Below are positions 46,622 through 59,429 of a DNA stretch of 64,000 nt, one piece after another. Where the stretch lies: NCBI RefSeq assembly GCF_000959445.1, contig NZ_CP009631.1, forward strand, positions 1,426,001 through 1,490,000, written 5' to 3'. Under the pieces are notes generated by a model that worked only from the letters and a program-made list of their open reading frames with translations, had not been told where the DNA came from and made no database searches. The first letter of the stretch is position 1; each line of letters starts with the position of its first letter. A program made the translations under genes and the position numbers. The DNA comes from Burkholderia vietnamiensis LMG 10929 (GTDB lineage Bacteria; Pseudomonadota; Gammaproteobacteria; Burkholderiales; Burkholderiaceae).

Positions 46622-48013
46622 ATGACACCCGAACTTGCATTGACCCGTTTGTGGCAACTCGCACACGGCGAGCCCGACGCACTGGCTCGCGTGACCGTGA
46701 CCGGGCAGGACCCGACGTTGCCGTCCACCTTCCACGTCGGCACGCTGGCCGCGGCGACGATCGCGGCGGCGGGGCTCGCGGCCGCCGAATGTCATCGGCT
46801 GCGCACGGGCGTCGCGCAGCGTGTCGACGTGTCGCTGCGCGACGCGCTCGTCGCGTTCCGCAGCGAGCGCTATCTGCGCGTCGACGGCGGGCCGCCGCCG
46901 GAGCCGCGCCATCCGGTCACCGGCTTCTATGCGACGCGCGATGCGCGCTGGATCCAGTTGCACGCGAACTTCCCGCACCATCTGCACGGGATTCTCGACG
47001 TGCTGGGCTGCGGCCCGCAGCCCGATGACGTCGCCGCGGCGATTCGCACCTGGGACGGCGCGGCGCTCGATACCGCGCTGGCCGAGGCCGGCCTGTGCGC
47101 GGCCTTGATCAGGAGCGCAGACGAATGGGCCACGCACGAGCAGGCGCGCGCGCTTGCGGCGCTGCCGTTGTTCGAGATCGAGCGGATCGGCGACGCGCCG
47201 GTCGAGGCGATCGGCCGCGGCGAGCCGGACCGGCCGCTCGCCGGCGTACGCGTGCTGGACCTCACGCGCATCATCGCGGGGCCGGTCGCCGGCCGCACGC
47301 TCGCATCGCACGGGGCGCAGACGCTGCTCGTCAACGGCCCGCACCTGCCGAACATCGCGTCGCTCGTGATCGACAACGGGCGCGGCAAGCGCTCGACGTG
47401 GATCGACCTGCGCGACGCCGCAGGCGCCGCCGCGCTGCATGCGCTGGCGTGCGACGCGGACGTGTTCGTGCAGTCGTACCGCCCGGGCGCGCTAGCGGCA
47501 CGCGGCTTCGCGCCCGAGGCGCTCGCGCAGCGGCGGCCGGGTATCGTCTGCGTGTCGGTGTCCGCGTACGGGCATGCGGGGCCGTGGTCGAAGCGGCGCG
47601 GCTTCGACAGCCTCGTGCAGTCGGCGAGCGGCATCGCGTGGCAGGAGCAGCACGCGGCCGGTGCGGCGAGCCCGCGCCATCTGCCGTGCCAGGCGCTCGA
47701 CCACGCGACGGGTTATCTCGCGGCGTTCGGCGCGATGATCGCGCTCGCGCGGCGTGCGACGCAAGGCGGCAGTTGGCACGTGCGCGTATCGCTCGCGCAG
47801 ACGGGGCGCTGGCTGCAATCGTTCGGTGTCGTGCCCGACGGCCTGCAAGCGCCGGAGTTCGCGCCGGACGACGTGCGCGACCGGCTGGAGCGGATGGCGT
47901 CGCCGTTCGGCACGATCGATGCCGTGCGTCCGGCCGAACGCCTGTCGGCGACGCCGCCGCGCTTCAAGCAACCGCCGGTGCCGCTCGGCAGCGACGACGC
48001 GCGCTGGCTGTGA
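46622..48013 (+). CDS. Family III (CaiB/BaiF) CoA-transferase with reversed module order
   Basis: A 463-residue protein. The usual N-terminal block of this family (RPLAGVRVLDLTRIIAGPVA) begins only at about 205, and the catalytic Asp region LDHATGYLAAFGAMIALARR lies near 360-380, followed by HVRVSLAQT. Residues 35-200 resemble the part that normally comes after the catalytic Asp (GVAQRVDVSLRDALVA at about 63-78, then LPLFEIERIGDAPVEAI). So it is a C-part followed by an N-part. CoA-transferases of this family swap CoA between carboxylic acids; the substrates here are unknown. Confidence 0.8.
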   Translation: MTPELALTRLWQLAHGEPDALARVTVTGQDPTLPSTFHVGTLAAATIAAAGLAAAECHRLRTGVAQRVDVSLRDALVAFRSERYLRVDGGPPPEPRHPVTGFYATRDARWIQLHANFPHHLHGILDVLGCGPQPDDVAAAIRTWDGAALDTALAEAGLCAALIRSADEWATHEQARALAALPLFEIERIGDAPVEAIGRGEPDRPLAGVRVLDLTRIIAGPVAGRTLASHGAQTLLVNGPHLPNIASLVIDNGRGKRSTWIDLRDAAGAAALHALACDADVFVQSYRPGALAARGFAPEALAQRRPGIVCVSVSAYGHAGPWSKRRGFDSLVQSASGIAWQEQHAAGAASPRHLPCQALDHATGYLAAFGAMIALARRATQGGSWHVRVSLAQTGRWLQSFGVVPDGLQAPEFAPDDVRDRLERMASPFGTIDAVRPAERLSATPPRFKQPPVPLGSDDARWL

Positions 48014-48034
48014 GCCAAGGCGGCGCGCCCCGCG

Positions 48035-48781
48035 CTACCTGCGCAGTTCGACGACGAAGTCGTAGTAGTCGTTGCGGCAGTAGGTGTCGGTCAGCTCGAT
48101 CGCGCGCTGGTCGGCCGTGTAGCCGATGCGCGTGATCAGCAGCAGCGCGTCGTGCGGCGCGATGCCCATCTGCTGCGCGATCTCGTCGCTCGCGTTGACC
48201 GCGCGGAAATGCTGCAGCGCGCGCACGATCGGCGTGCCGCGTGCTTCGAGATAGCTGTACAGCGAACCGCTGATCGCCTGCGGATCGGGAATCAGCGTGG
48301 CCGGAAACGTCGAGTTCTCGACGGCCATCACGATGCCGTCGGCGAGGCGCAGGCGCTTGAGCCGCGTGACCGATGCGGCCGGCGACAGGCCGAGCTGGAT
48401 CACTTCGTCGCGGTTCGCCGGCTGGATCTCGCGCTCGAGCCATTGCGAGCTCGGCTTGAAGCCGCGGCGCTCGAGCATCTCGCTGAAGCTCGACAGCCGC
48501 GACAGCGGATCCTCGTAGCGCGGCTGGATGAAATTGCCGGCGCCCTGCGTGCGGCGGATCAGCCCTTGCTCGACCAGCAGCGCGATCGCCTTGCGCGCGG
48601 TGATGCGCGACACGCCGAGCGCTTCGGACAGCACGCGCTCGGACGGCAGCGCCTCGCCGGCCGCCCAGCGGTTGTCGTGGATCGCGTCGCCGAGCTTGCG
48701 GGCGAGCTGCAGATAAAGCGGCGTGTCGTTGTCGGGGTCGGGGCGCAGGTCCTGCCAGCGGTCGTCCGTGGGTGCCTTCAT
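48035..48781 (-). CDS. GntR-family regulator, HutC/UTRA type
   Basis: A 248-residue repressor-type protein: GntR winged helix at about 20-85 (YLQLARKLGDAIHDNRWAAG and LPSERVLSEALGVSRITARK) and a UTRA ligand domain from about 100. The in-frame ATG at 48811 is doubtful because TAGAAT, a -10-like box, covers it; ATG 48781 gives normal family length. Neither has a clear ribosome site. It could control itself and the divergent aldo/keto reductase. Confidence 0.82.
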   Translation of the reverse strand: MKAPTDDRWQDLRPDPDNDTPLYLQLARKLGDAIHDNRWAAGEALPSERVLSEALGVSRITARKAIALLVEQGLIRRTQGAGNFIQPRYEDPLSRLSSFSEMLERRGFKPSSQWLEREIQPANRDEVIQLGLSPAASVTRLKRLRLADGIVMAVENSTFPATLIPDPQAISGSLYSYLEARGTPIVRALQHFRAVNASDEIAQQMGIAPHDALLLITRIGYTADQRAIELTDTYCRNDYYDFVVELRR

Positions 48782-48830
48782 GGAATGGGTATCGATCAGG
48801 TTGCCGGCCATTCTAAGTCAACATGCGGTG

Positions 48831-48842
48831 CCGTTATAACGG
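48831..48842. promoter_or_regulatory. Perfect 12-bp palindrome, candidate GntR operator
   Basis: CCGTTATAACGG lies between the GntR gene and the aldo/keto reductase gene. HutC-type GntR sites often have GT...AC ends around a TA-rich centre, which this fits. Confidence 0.5.
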
Positions 48843-48938
48843 GATTTTGCCCAGTAACAGGCGGGCCGCGCGGCGATTGACTACACTGGCCCATGCGTCG
48901 GCCGCGGGGTGCGGCCGACTATCCGCAGCGAGGAGCGC

Positions 48939-49784
48939 ATGACAGACACGATCGCCACGGTCGTCCTGCCGAACGGTGAGACGATTCCGAAGCTCGGCCT
49001 CGGTACTTGGGAAATGGGCGAGCGGCCCGCCCGGCGCGCGGACGAGATCGCCGCGCTGCGCGAGGGCATCGCGCTCGGGATGACGCTGATCGACACCGCG
49101 GAGATGTATGGCGACGGTGCGACCGAGGAATTGGTCGGCGACGCGCTCGCCGGCCTGCGCGACGATGTCTTCATCGTCAGCAAGGTGTATCCGCATCATG
49201 CGAGCCGGCGCGGCGTCGTCGCTGCGTGCGACGCGAGCCTGAAGCGCTTGCACACCGATCGCATCGACCTGTACCTGCTGCACTGGCGCGGCTCGGTGCC
49301 GCTCGACGAGACGGTCGACGGCTTCGAAGCGCTGCGGCGCGCCGGCAAGATCCGCCATTGGGGCGTCAGCAATTTCGACACGTCGGACATGGCCGAACTC
49401 GTCGACGACGCGGGCGGCGGCGCCTGCGCGACCAACCAGATCCTGTACAACCTGGCGCGCCGCGGTCCGGAATTCGATCTGCTGCCGTGGCTGCGCGAGC
49501 GCCGGATACCGGCGATGGCGTACAGCCCGGTCGATCACGGACGGTTGCCGAAGCATTCGCCGCTCGACGAGATCGCGCGGCAGCGCGGCGTGTCGGTCAT
49601 GCGCGTCGCGCTTGCATGGGTGCTCGCGCAGCCGCAGGTGATCGCGATTCCGAAGGCGTCGCGGATCGAACACGTGCGCGACAATCGTGCGGCGCTCGAT
49701 CTCGTGCTGAGCGTCGACGAGCGCGCGCAGCTCGACGCGTACTTCCGTCCGCCGCGCAGCAAGCGCGCGCTCGAAATGCTCTGA
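48939..49784 (+). CDS. Aldo/keto reductase
   Basis: NADPH-dependent carbonyl reductase of 281 residues with the full catalytic tetrad: Asp52 and Tyr57 (IDTAEMYGDG), Lys82 (IVSKVYPHH) and His115 (YLLHWRG). GVSNFDTSDM and IPKASRIEHVRDN (cofactor binding) are also standard. AGGAG precedes ATG 48939. Divergent from the GntR gene, which is its probable regulator. Confidence 0.9.
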   Translation: MTDTIATVVLPNGETIPKLGLGTWEMGERPARRADEIAALREGIALGMTLIDTAEMYGDGATEELVGDALAGLRDDVFIVSKVYPHHASRRGVVAACDASLKRLHTDRIDLYLLHWRGSVPLDETVDGFEALRRAGKIRHWGVSNFDTSDMAELVDDAGGGACATNQILYNLARRGPEFDLLPWLRERRIPAMAYSPVDHGRLPKHSPLDEIARQRGVSVMRVALAWVLAQPQVIAIPKASRIEHVRDNRAALDLVLSVDERAQLDAYFRPPRSKRALEML

Positions 49785-49986
49785 AGCGATCGCGGGATGC
49801 GGTGCGCCGGTTGGTGGCGCCGCGGTTGCCGTTGTCGTTCGTTGCTGCGCACACGGACCGCCGTGTACCGCGCAGCTGGCGAGCCTCGCGCCATCGATCG
49901 ACTACGCGCCGATATGCCGCACGACAGCGCCGGAAACACCGTCGCCGGTGTGCGCTCTGTTGCCGCGATGAAGCGTCCGACTCCGT

Positions 49987-51009
49987 TCAGCGCGCCGTCG
50001 TGTCGGCCGCGCGCGGCCAGCGATGACAGAGGATCGACGCGACCCAGGCGACGACGAACAGCGCGACGATCCCGTAGCCGAGCGCGCCGAAGTGCTGAGC
50101 GACCGCATCGAGCCCATCGCGCACGGGGCCGGTCAACGACAGCTTGTCCGCCAGCAGGCCGGCCGCCTCGATCCCGCCGACCGCCAGTGCCACGACCGCC
50201 GACACCAACGTGATGCTCGCGTTGTAGAGCAGCTTGCGTTGCGGGTCGTCCATCGCCCATCCGTACGCATGCATCATCAGCACGTTGTCGGTCGAGTCGA
50301 TCAGCGTCATGCCGGCCGCGAACAGTGCGGGGAACAGCATGACCGCATAGACCGGCAGCGCGTGACTCGCGTGTGCCGCCGCGATCGCGAGCAGTGCGAT
50401 TTCCGTTGCGGTGTCGAAACCGAGTCCGAACAGCACGCCGACCGGATACATGTGCCAGCTCTTCGACACGAACCGGAACAGCGGGCGCAGCAGCCGCGCG
50501 ACGAAGCCGGCCGGGCGATGCGTATGCGTGCCGCCGTGCGCGTGACCGGGCGCGTGACCGGGCGCGCGGCGATAGCGCCGCCACACGTCGCGCAGGATCG
50601 CGAGGTTCATGCATGCGAGCACCAGCAGGAAGGCCGCCGACACCGCGGTGCCGAGCGTGCCGCCGAGTTCGCGGAACGCGTCGAAGCGCTCGCGCATCGC
50701 GAACGCGGTCAGCGCGACGCCGAGCGTCGCGGCGACCACGATCGTCGAATGGCCGAGCGAGAAGAACAGGCCGACCGTGACCGGCCGCCGGCCGTCGTGC
50801 ATCAGCTTGCGGGTCGCGACGTCGATCGCCGCGATGTGATCGGCATCCACCGCATGACGCAGCCCGAGCCCGTACGCGACGGCGGCGGTGCCGAGCAGCA
50901 GCGGATGGTCGCGCAGCATCGCGAGCGCCCAAACCCAGACGGCCAAGTTGGCGGCGATCAAGCCCGCATACAGCATCAGCAGGCGGCGCAGGGCAGGGGT
51001 CGGCGGCAT
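49987..51009 (-). CDS. High-affinity nickel/cobalt permease (NiCoT / HoxN family)
   Basis: A 340-residue membrane protein with about eight helices. The family signature HAVDADHIAAID is at 52-63 (HxxxDH), FSLGHSTIVV and LGFDTATEIALL are motifs II and III, and IDSTDNVLM is motif IV. A His-rich loop (GHAPGHAHGGTHTH) lies in the middle. AAGGA is 9 bases before ATG 51009; the GTG at 51051 has no ribosome site. The metal served and its enzyme are not visible here. No riboswitch seen. Confidence 0.9.
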   Translation of the reverse strand: MPPTPALRRLLMLYAGLIAANLAVWVWALAMLRDHPLLLGTAAVAYGLGLRHAVDADHIAAIDVATRKLMHDGRRPVTVGLFFSLGHSTIVVAATLGVALTAFAMRERFDAFRELGGTLGTAVSAAFLLVLACMNLAILRDVWRRYRRAPGHAPGHAHGGTHTHRPAGFVARLLRPLFRFVSKSWHMYPVGVLFGLGFDTATEIALLAIAAAHASHALPVYAVMLFPALFAAGMTLIDSTDNVLMMHAYGWAMDDPQRKLLYNASITLVSAVVALAVGGIEAAGLLADKLSLTGPVRDGLDAVAQHFGALGYGIVALFVVAWVASILCHRWPRAADTTAR

Positions 51010-51103
51010 CGCGGCGTTTCCTTCGGACGAATCGAGCGCCGATTGTGTCACGCGAAAAAGTCGCCGGGTTCGCGGGTCGAAAACGCATGCCTGCGCGCGG
51101 ACG

Positions 51104-51132
51104 AAAAAAAGCCCGTCCGGATTCGGACGGGC
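51104..51132 (-). terminator. Intrinsic terminator of fusA
   Basis: GCCCGTCCG (51111-51119) pairs with CGGACGGGC (51124-51132); the A-run 51104-51110 is the U-tract on the minus strand. Confidence 0.9.
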
Positions 51133-51192
51133 TGGACGGATTGCTGATTGCGGATGGCAGCTTGCCGCGCGGCGGCGCGCGCCGCCCCGCGC

Positions 51193-53304
51193 TTACTTCG
51201 TTTTCGCGTTGATCACGGCTTCCGACACGTTCGCCGGCGTTTCCGCGTAGTGCTTGAACTCCATCGTGTAGGTCGCGCGGCCCTGCGTCGCCGAGCGCAG
51301 CGACGTCGAGTAGCCGAACATCTCGGCGAGCGGCACTTCGGCGCGCACCAGCTTGCCGCCGCCGCCCGCGATGTCCTCCATCCCCTGCACGATGCCGCGG
51401 CGGCTGGAGAGGTCGCCCATCACGTTGCCCATGAAGTCCTCGGGCGTCTCGACCTCGACGGCCATCATCGGCTCGAGCAGCACCGGCTTCGCGCGGCGCA
51501 TCGCTTCCTTGAACGCCATCGAGCCGGCCATCCGGAACGCGTTTTCGTTCGAGTCGACGTCGTGGTACGAGCCGAACACCAGATGCACCTTCACGTCGAC
51601 GACCGGGTAGCCCGCGAGCACGCCGCTCTTGAGCGTGTCGACGATGCCCTTGTCGACGGCCGGGATGTATTCGCGCGGAATCACGCCGCCCTTGATCTCG
51701 TCGAGGAACTCGTAGCCCTTGCCGGGATTCGGTTCGAGCGTGATGACCGCGTGGCCGTACTGGCCGCGCCCGCCCGACTGCTTGACGAACTTGCCCTCGA
51801 CGTCGGTCGCCGTGGTGCGCACCGTTTCGCGATACGCGACCTGCGGCTTGCCGACCGTCGCCTCGACGCCGAATTCGCGCTTCATCCGGTCGACCAGGAT
51901 TTCGAGGTGCAGCTCGCCCATCCCGGAGATGATCGTCTGGCCCGATTCCTCGTCGGTCTGCACGCGGAACGACGGGTCTTCCTGCGCGAGACGGTTCAGC
52001 GCGAGGCCCATCTTTTCCTGGTCGGCCTTCGTCTTCGGCTCGACGGCCTGCGAGATCACCGGCTCCGGGAACTCCATCTTCTCGAGGATGATCGGCTTGG
52101 CCGGGTCGCACAGCGTATCGCCGGTGGTCGCTTCCTTCAGGCCGACCGCCGCCGCGATGTCGCCCGCGCGCACCTCCTTGATTTCCTTGCGCTCGTTCGC
52201 GTGCATCTGCAGGATCCGGCCGAGCCGCTCCTTCTTGTCCTTGGTCGCGTTCAGCACGGTGTCGCCCGACTCGACGACCCCCGAATACACGCGGAAGAAG
52301 ATCAGCTGGCCGACGAACGGGTCGGTCATGATCTTGAACGCGAGCGACGAGAACGGCTCGTCGTCGCTCGGATGACGTTCCGCAGGCTTGTCCGGATCGG
52401 CGAAGTCGTGGCCGAGGATCGCGGGCACGTCGACCGGCGACGGCAGATAGTCGATCACCGCGTCGAGCATCGCCTGCACGCCCTTGTTCTTGAACGCGCT
52501 GCCGCACAGCATCGGCACGATCTCGTTGGCGATCGTGCGTTTGCGCAAGGCGCCCTTGATCTCGTCCTCGGTCAGCGATTCATGGTCGTGCAGGTACTTC
52601 TCGAGCAGCTCCTCGCTCGCTTCCGCGGCCGCCTCGACCATCTTCTCGCGCCACTCGTGCGCGAGCTCGACGAGATTCGCCGGGATGTCCTCGTACGTGA
52701 ATTTCACGCCCTGGCTTTCGTCGTCCCACACGATCGCCTTCATCTTGACGAGGTCGACGACGCCCTGGAAATGATCTTCCGCGCCGATCGGAATCTGGAT
52801 CGGCACGGCGACGCCCTTCAGGCGCTCGCCGATCTGCTTCTGCACGCGGAAGAAGTCCGCGCCGATGCGGTCCATCTTGTTGACGAACGCGATGCGCGGC
52901 ACCTTGTACTTGTTCGCCTGACGCCACACCGTTTCGGACTGCGGCTGCACGCCGCCGACCGAGTCGTAGACCATGCACGCGCCGTCGAGCACGCGCATCG
53001 AGCGCTCGACCTCGATCGTGAAGTCGACGTGCCCGGGGGTGTCGATGATGTTGATGCGGTGTTCCGGATAGTTGCCGGCCATGCCCTTCCAGAAGGCCGT
53101 GGTGGCGGCCGACGTGATCGTGATGCCGCGTTCCTGCTCCTGCTCCATCCAGTCCATCGTGGCCGCGCCGTCGTGCACTTCACCGATCTTGTGGCTCACG
53201 CCGGTGTAAAACAGGATGCGCTCGGTCGTGGTGGTCTTGCCGGCATCGATGTGAGCGCTGATCCCGATATTGCGATAGCGCTCGATGGGGGTTTTGCGGG
53301 GCAC
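51193..53304 (-). CDS. fusA: Elongation factor G (stand-alone copy)
   Basis: Ribosomal translocase GTPase, 703 residues. G1 [13 protein letters not shown] (17-29), G2 [10 protein letters not shown]3 DTPGHVDF, G4 NKMD and the C-terminal GGRGQYGHA and [12 protein letters not shown] blocks are all intact. GTG 53304 is the start, with AGGAGG 5 bases upstream. It is not flanked by rpsL, rpsG or tuf, so it is outside the str operon and is likely one of two EF-G copies of the genome (inference). Own terminator. Confidence 0.95.
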   Translation of the reverse strand: MPRKTPIERYRNIGISAHIDAGKTTTTERILFYTGVSHKIGEVHDGAATMDWMEQEQERGITITSAATTAFWKGMAGNYPEHRINIIDTPGHVDFTIEVERSMRVLDGACMVYDSVGGVQPQSETVWRQANKYKVPRIAFVNKMDRIGADFFRVQKQIGERLKGVAVPIQIPIGAEDHFQGVVDLVKMKAIVWDDESQGVKFTYEDIPANLVELAHEWREKMVEAAAEASEELLEKYLHDHESLTEDEIKGALRKRTIANEIVPMLCGSAFKNKGVQAMLDAVIDYLPSPVDVPAILGHDFADPDKPAERHPSDDEPFSSLAFKIMTDPFVGQLIFFRVYSGVVESGDTVLNATKDKKERLGRILQMHANERKEIKEVRAGDIAAAVGLKEATTGDTLCDPAKPIILEKMEFPEPVISQAVEPKTKADQEKMGLALNRLAQEDPSFRVQTDEESGQTIISGMGELHLEILVDRMKREFGVEATVGKPQVAYRETVRTTATDVEGKFVKQSGGRGQYGHAVITLEPNPGKGYEFLDEIKGGVIPREYIPAVDKGIVDTLKSGVLAGYPVVDVKVHLVFGSYHDVDSNENAFRMAGSMAFKEAMRRAKPVLLEPMMAVEVETPEDFMGNVMGDLSSRRGIVQGMEDIAGGGGKLVRAEVPLAEMFGYSTSLRSATQGRATYTMEFKHYAETPANVSEAVINAKTK

Positions 53305-53455
53305 GTGAACCTCCTGGTGGTTCGGATCGTAAGCGGGCCGGCAGATATGGCGGCCCGGACTGGAACTAGCGAGATTTAAAGGATAGCGCTTGTCCGTGGC
53401 TTTTGCAGATGCGGTCGGCGGCGGCCGAATCAAGGCGAAGGCCGGCGGGCGGCGC

Positions 53456-53489
53456 AAAAAAAGCCGGTGCGCCACGGGCGACCGGCTTG
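53456..53489 (-). terminator. Intrinsic terminator of the DUF192 gene
   Basis: AAGCCGGT (53462-53469) pairs with ACCGGCTT (53482-53489); the A-run 53456-53463 provides the U-tract on the minus strand. Confidence 0.85.
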
Positions 53490-53521
53490 GTTCGATGCGC
53501 GGCGGTGCCGCCGCCGATGTA

Positions 53522-54022
53522 TTACGGGGCCTTGGGCAGCCCGTCGAGCTTCATGCCCGGCTTGATGCCTTTCGCCGCGAACCAGCCCTTGCTCATTTCG
53601 AGCGCATAGACGCCGTTGTTGCGCGGGCAGTGGTTGTCGGTCGTCTCGGCCTTCATCTCGTCGATGTCGGTGACCGTGCCGTCGGCGCGGATGAACGCGA
53701 TGGACAGCGGGATCAGCGTGTTCTTCATCCAGAAGCAGTGCACGGCGTTCTCGTTGAACACGAACAGCATGCCTTCGTTCGGCGCGAGCTGCGAGCGGTA
53801 CATCAGCCCCTGTTCGCGATCGGCGTCGTTGGCGGCGACGGCCGCGTCGATCACGTACATGCCGGCGCGCAGCTTCACGCGCGGGAACTCGCTCGGCTGC
53901 TTCGCGCCGGGCGGCACCTGGGCGTGGACGGTCTGCATGCCGAGCGCGAGCACGGCGAGCGCGGCGGGAAACACGGCGGCGCGCGCAAGGCGGCCGAGCG
54001 ACGAGCGCAGGGAGAGTCGCAC
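53522..54022 (-). CDS. DUF192 family secreted protein
   Basis: A 166-residue precursor. A signal peptide ends near VHA-QVPP (about 34), and the rest is a DUF192 domain: [38 protein letters not shown] and [17 protein letters not shown]. Function unknown; small periplasmic beta fold. The GTG start at 54022 has AGGAG 7 bases upstream. Confidence 0.87.
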   Translation of the reverse strand: MRLSLRSSLGRLARAAVFPAALAVLALGMQTVHAQVPPGAKQPSEFPRVKLRAGMYVIDAAVAANDADREQGLMYRSQLAPNEGMLFVFNENAVHCFWMKNTLIPLSIAFIRADGTVTDIDEMKAETTDNHCPRNNGVYALEMSKGWFAAKGIKPGMKLDGLPKAP

Positions 54023-54090
54023 AGCAAGGCTCCTATCGGGAAAACGAGACCCGCATGGTACGCGAAGCGTAGCGGCGGGCACAAAAGGAA

Positions 54091-54122
54091 AAAGGCAGAT
54101 CGCCTCGCGGTGATCTGCCTTT
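54091..54122 (-). terminator. Intrinsic terminator of the small Ala/Lys/His-rich gene
   Basis: AAAGGCAGATC (54091-54101) pairs with GATCTGCCTTT (54112-54122); on the minus strand it ends in a U-rich CTTTTTCCTTTT tail. Confidence 0.85.
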
Positions 54123-54181
54123 CAACGCCGTAAGAACGGCAAGACTGCGTGTTCTTGACTGCGTTATTACAGCAAGCTTGC

Positions 54182-54394
54182 TTAGTTCGAAGCAGCTGCC
54201 GGAGCTTCGGCTTCGCTAGCTGCCTTCTTAGCTGCGTGGTGCTTCTTCTTTGCGTGGTGCTTCTTGGCAGCGTGCTTTGCCGGTGCCGAAGCAGCTGCCG
54301 GAGCAGCAGCCGAAGCAGCTTCCGGAGCCGAAGCTTGTGCGAAAGCAGCCGTTGCGAAGAGGCCAGCGACCAGAGCGGCGATCAGTTTGTTCAT
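54182..54394 (-). CDS. Small secreted Ala/Lys/His-rich protein
   Basis: A 70-residue precursor. Signal peptide MNKLIAALVAGLFATAAFA is followed by a mature part made almost only of Ala, Lys, His, Ser, Pro and Glu, with AKHAAKKHHAKKKHHAAKK as its core. Composition recalls acid-shock (Asr-like) and PsiF-like periplasmic proteins, but no family can be assigned. GAGGA lies before the ATG and a strong terminator follows, which suggests high expression. Confidence 0.75.
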   Translation of the reverse strand: MNKLIAALVAGLFATAAFAQASAPEAASAAAPAAASAPAKHAAKKHHAKKKHHAAKKAASEAEAPAAASN

Positions 54395-54695
54395 GTTGTG
54401 TTCCTCAGCTTTAGTTAATTAACCAAATGACCCGGCATAGGAGTCATGACGTCTAACGGTGCCATCCACCTTTCGGTTGACAGACGCTTCGAGAAATTTC
54501 TCATTGCGCTGCGGGCGCCGAATCGTATTCGAAGAAAACGTCACTTTCGTGACGCAAACGCGTAAATAACGGCTCGGCTGCCAATGCCGGATAGCTCAGG
54601 GTGGCATCTGCGTGGTTTAACGCGCGATCTTCGCGGGCGGTTGACGAAACAGATGACGAAAAAATCGACGATCGGCTTTCGGCCCAGCCGAGCCT
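54395..54695. other. Intergenic region upstream of the small secreted protein gene
   Basis: 300 bp without a gene. Near the gene are the palindrome TTAATTAA (about 54413-54420) and TGTCAACCG on the minus strand, likely part of its promoter, but no convincing -35/-10 pair is seen. Confidence 0.4.
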
Positions 54696-55274
54696 TCAGT
54701 CGGCACGTGCGAAACCGTCCCACGGCGCTCGCGGCGGCAGCTCGATTGTTTCGCCCGGTGCAATGCCGAGCGCGAATATGTCCAGCACGCCGATGCCGAC
54801 GCGCACGAGACGCAACGTCGGGAAGCCGACCGCGGCCGTCATCCGGCGCACCTGGCGGTTCTTTCCTTCCGTGATCGCGAGTTCGATCCACGTGGTCGGG
54901 ATCGCGGCGCGGTAGCGGATCGGCGGCGTGCGGGGCCACAGCGCGGCGGGCGGCTCGATGAATTCGGCGCGGCACGGGCGCGTCACATAGTCGCCGAGAT
55001 CGACGCCGCGCGCGAGCGCCTTCAGGTCGGCCGCGTCCGGCGCGCCGTCGACCTGCGCCCAGTAGCGCTTGACGAGCTTGTGGCGCGGCTCGGCGATGCG
55101 CGCCTGCAGTGCGCCGTCGTCGGTGAGCAGCAGCAGCCCTTCGCTGTCGGCGTCGAGCCGGCCGGCCGCGTACACGCCGGGCGTTTTTACCCAGTCGCCG
55201 AGCGACGGCCGCGTCTCGTGCGCGGAAAACTGGCAAATCGTGCCGAACGGCTTGTTGAGGGCGATCAAGGTCAT
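54696..55274 (-). CDS. rluE: 23S rRNA pseudouridine synthase, RluE type
   Basis: RsuA-family pseudouridine synthase of 192 residues without an S4 domain. It starts [15 protein letters not shown], the catalytic motif [17 protein letters not shown] is at 38-54 (Asp41), and [21 protein letters not shown] is the second motif. E. coli RluE modifies U2457 of 23S rRNA; I assign it by overall resemblance. Divergent from icd. Confidence 0.9.
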   Translation of the reverse strand: MTLIALNKPFGTICQFSAHETRPSLGDWVKTPGVYAAGRLDADSEGLLLLTDDGALQARIAEPRHKLVKRYWAQVDGAPDAADLKALARGVDLGDYVTRPCRAEFIEPPAALWPRTPPIRYRAAIPTTWIELAITEGKNRQVRRMTAAVGFPTLRLVRVGIGVLDIFALGIAPGETIELPPRAPWDGFARAD

Positions 55275-55379
55275 GGCGGGGCGGCCCGCGGCCTGTCGTG
55301 CGCAAGGCGCGGGCGGCGCGGCGGGCGGTCTATGGCAAATGGCGGAATCTTAATGCATAATACGGAACGGCAAGTCCTC

Positions 55380-55395
55380 TGTCTTATATAAGACA
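55380..55395. promoter_or_regulatory. Perfect 16-bp palindrome upstream of icd
   Basis: TGTCTTATATAAGACA is fully self-complementary and lies between rluE and icd, 164 bp before icd. A TAGAAT box follows at 55454-55459. This is a good candidate operator controlling the isocitrate dehydrogenase gene. Confidence 0.65.
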
Positions 55396-55558
55396 TAAGG
55401 GAAGACTTGATACGCAGCGTCGCGCTTCGTGCCGCCGGCCGCGGTTGGGGCGCTAGAATAGCGGCTCGCTGTTGCCGTCACGACGGTGGCAAGGGCCACC
55501 CGCCGCGCGCGCAGTTTCGACCAGCATCACCTGCTCAGCCACGTCACTGGAGTCGATC

Positions 55559-59324
<3,766 letters not shown>

Positions 59325-59383
59325 CAGCGGCCGCATCGCGGCGACGGCAGCAGCCTGCGCGGCTCGCCGTCGCGCCGAACATG

Positions 59384-59411
59384 AAAACGCCCCGGTCGCC
59401 CGGGGCGTTTT
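59384..59411. terminator. Intrinsic terminator after monomeric IDH
   Basis: AAAACGCCCCGG (59384-59395) pairs perfectly with CCGGGGCGTTTT (59400-59411) over a 4-base loop. It can serve both the IDH gene and the convergent small gene. Confidence 0.9.
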
Positions 59412-59429
59412 GCGTTGCGGGGCGTTCAT

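Noticed and set aside
49987..51051. A cobalamin or nickel riboswitch ahead of the Ni/Co permease
   Set aside because: I see no conserved riboswitch core in the leader.
51148..53379. A 743-codon frame antisense to fusA
   Set aside because: Low-complexity antisense artefact of a highly conserved gene.
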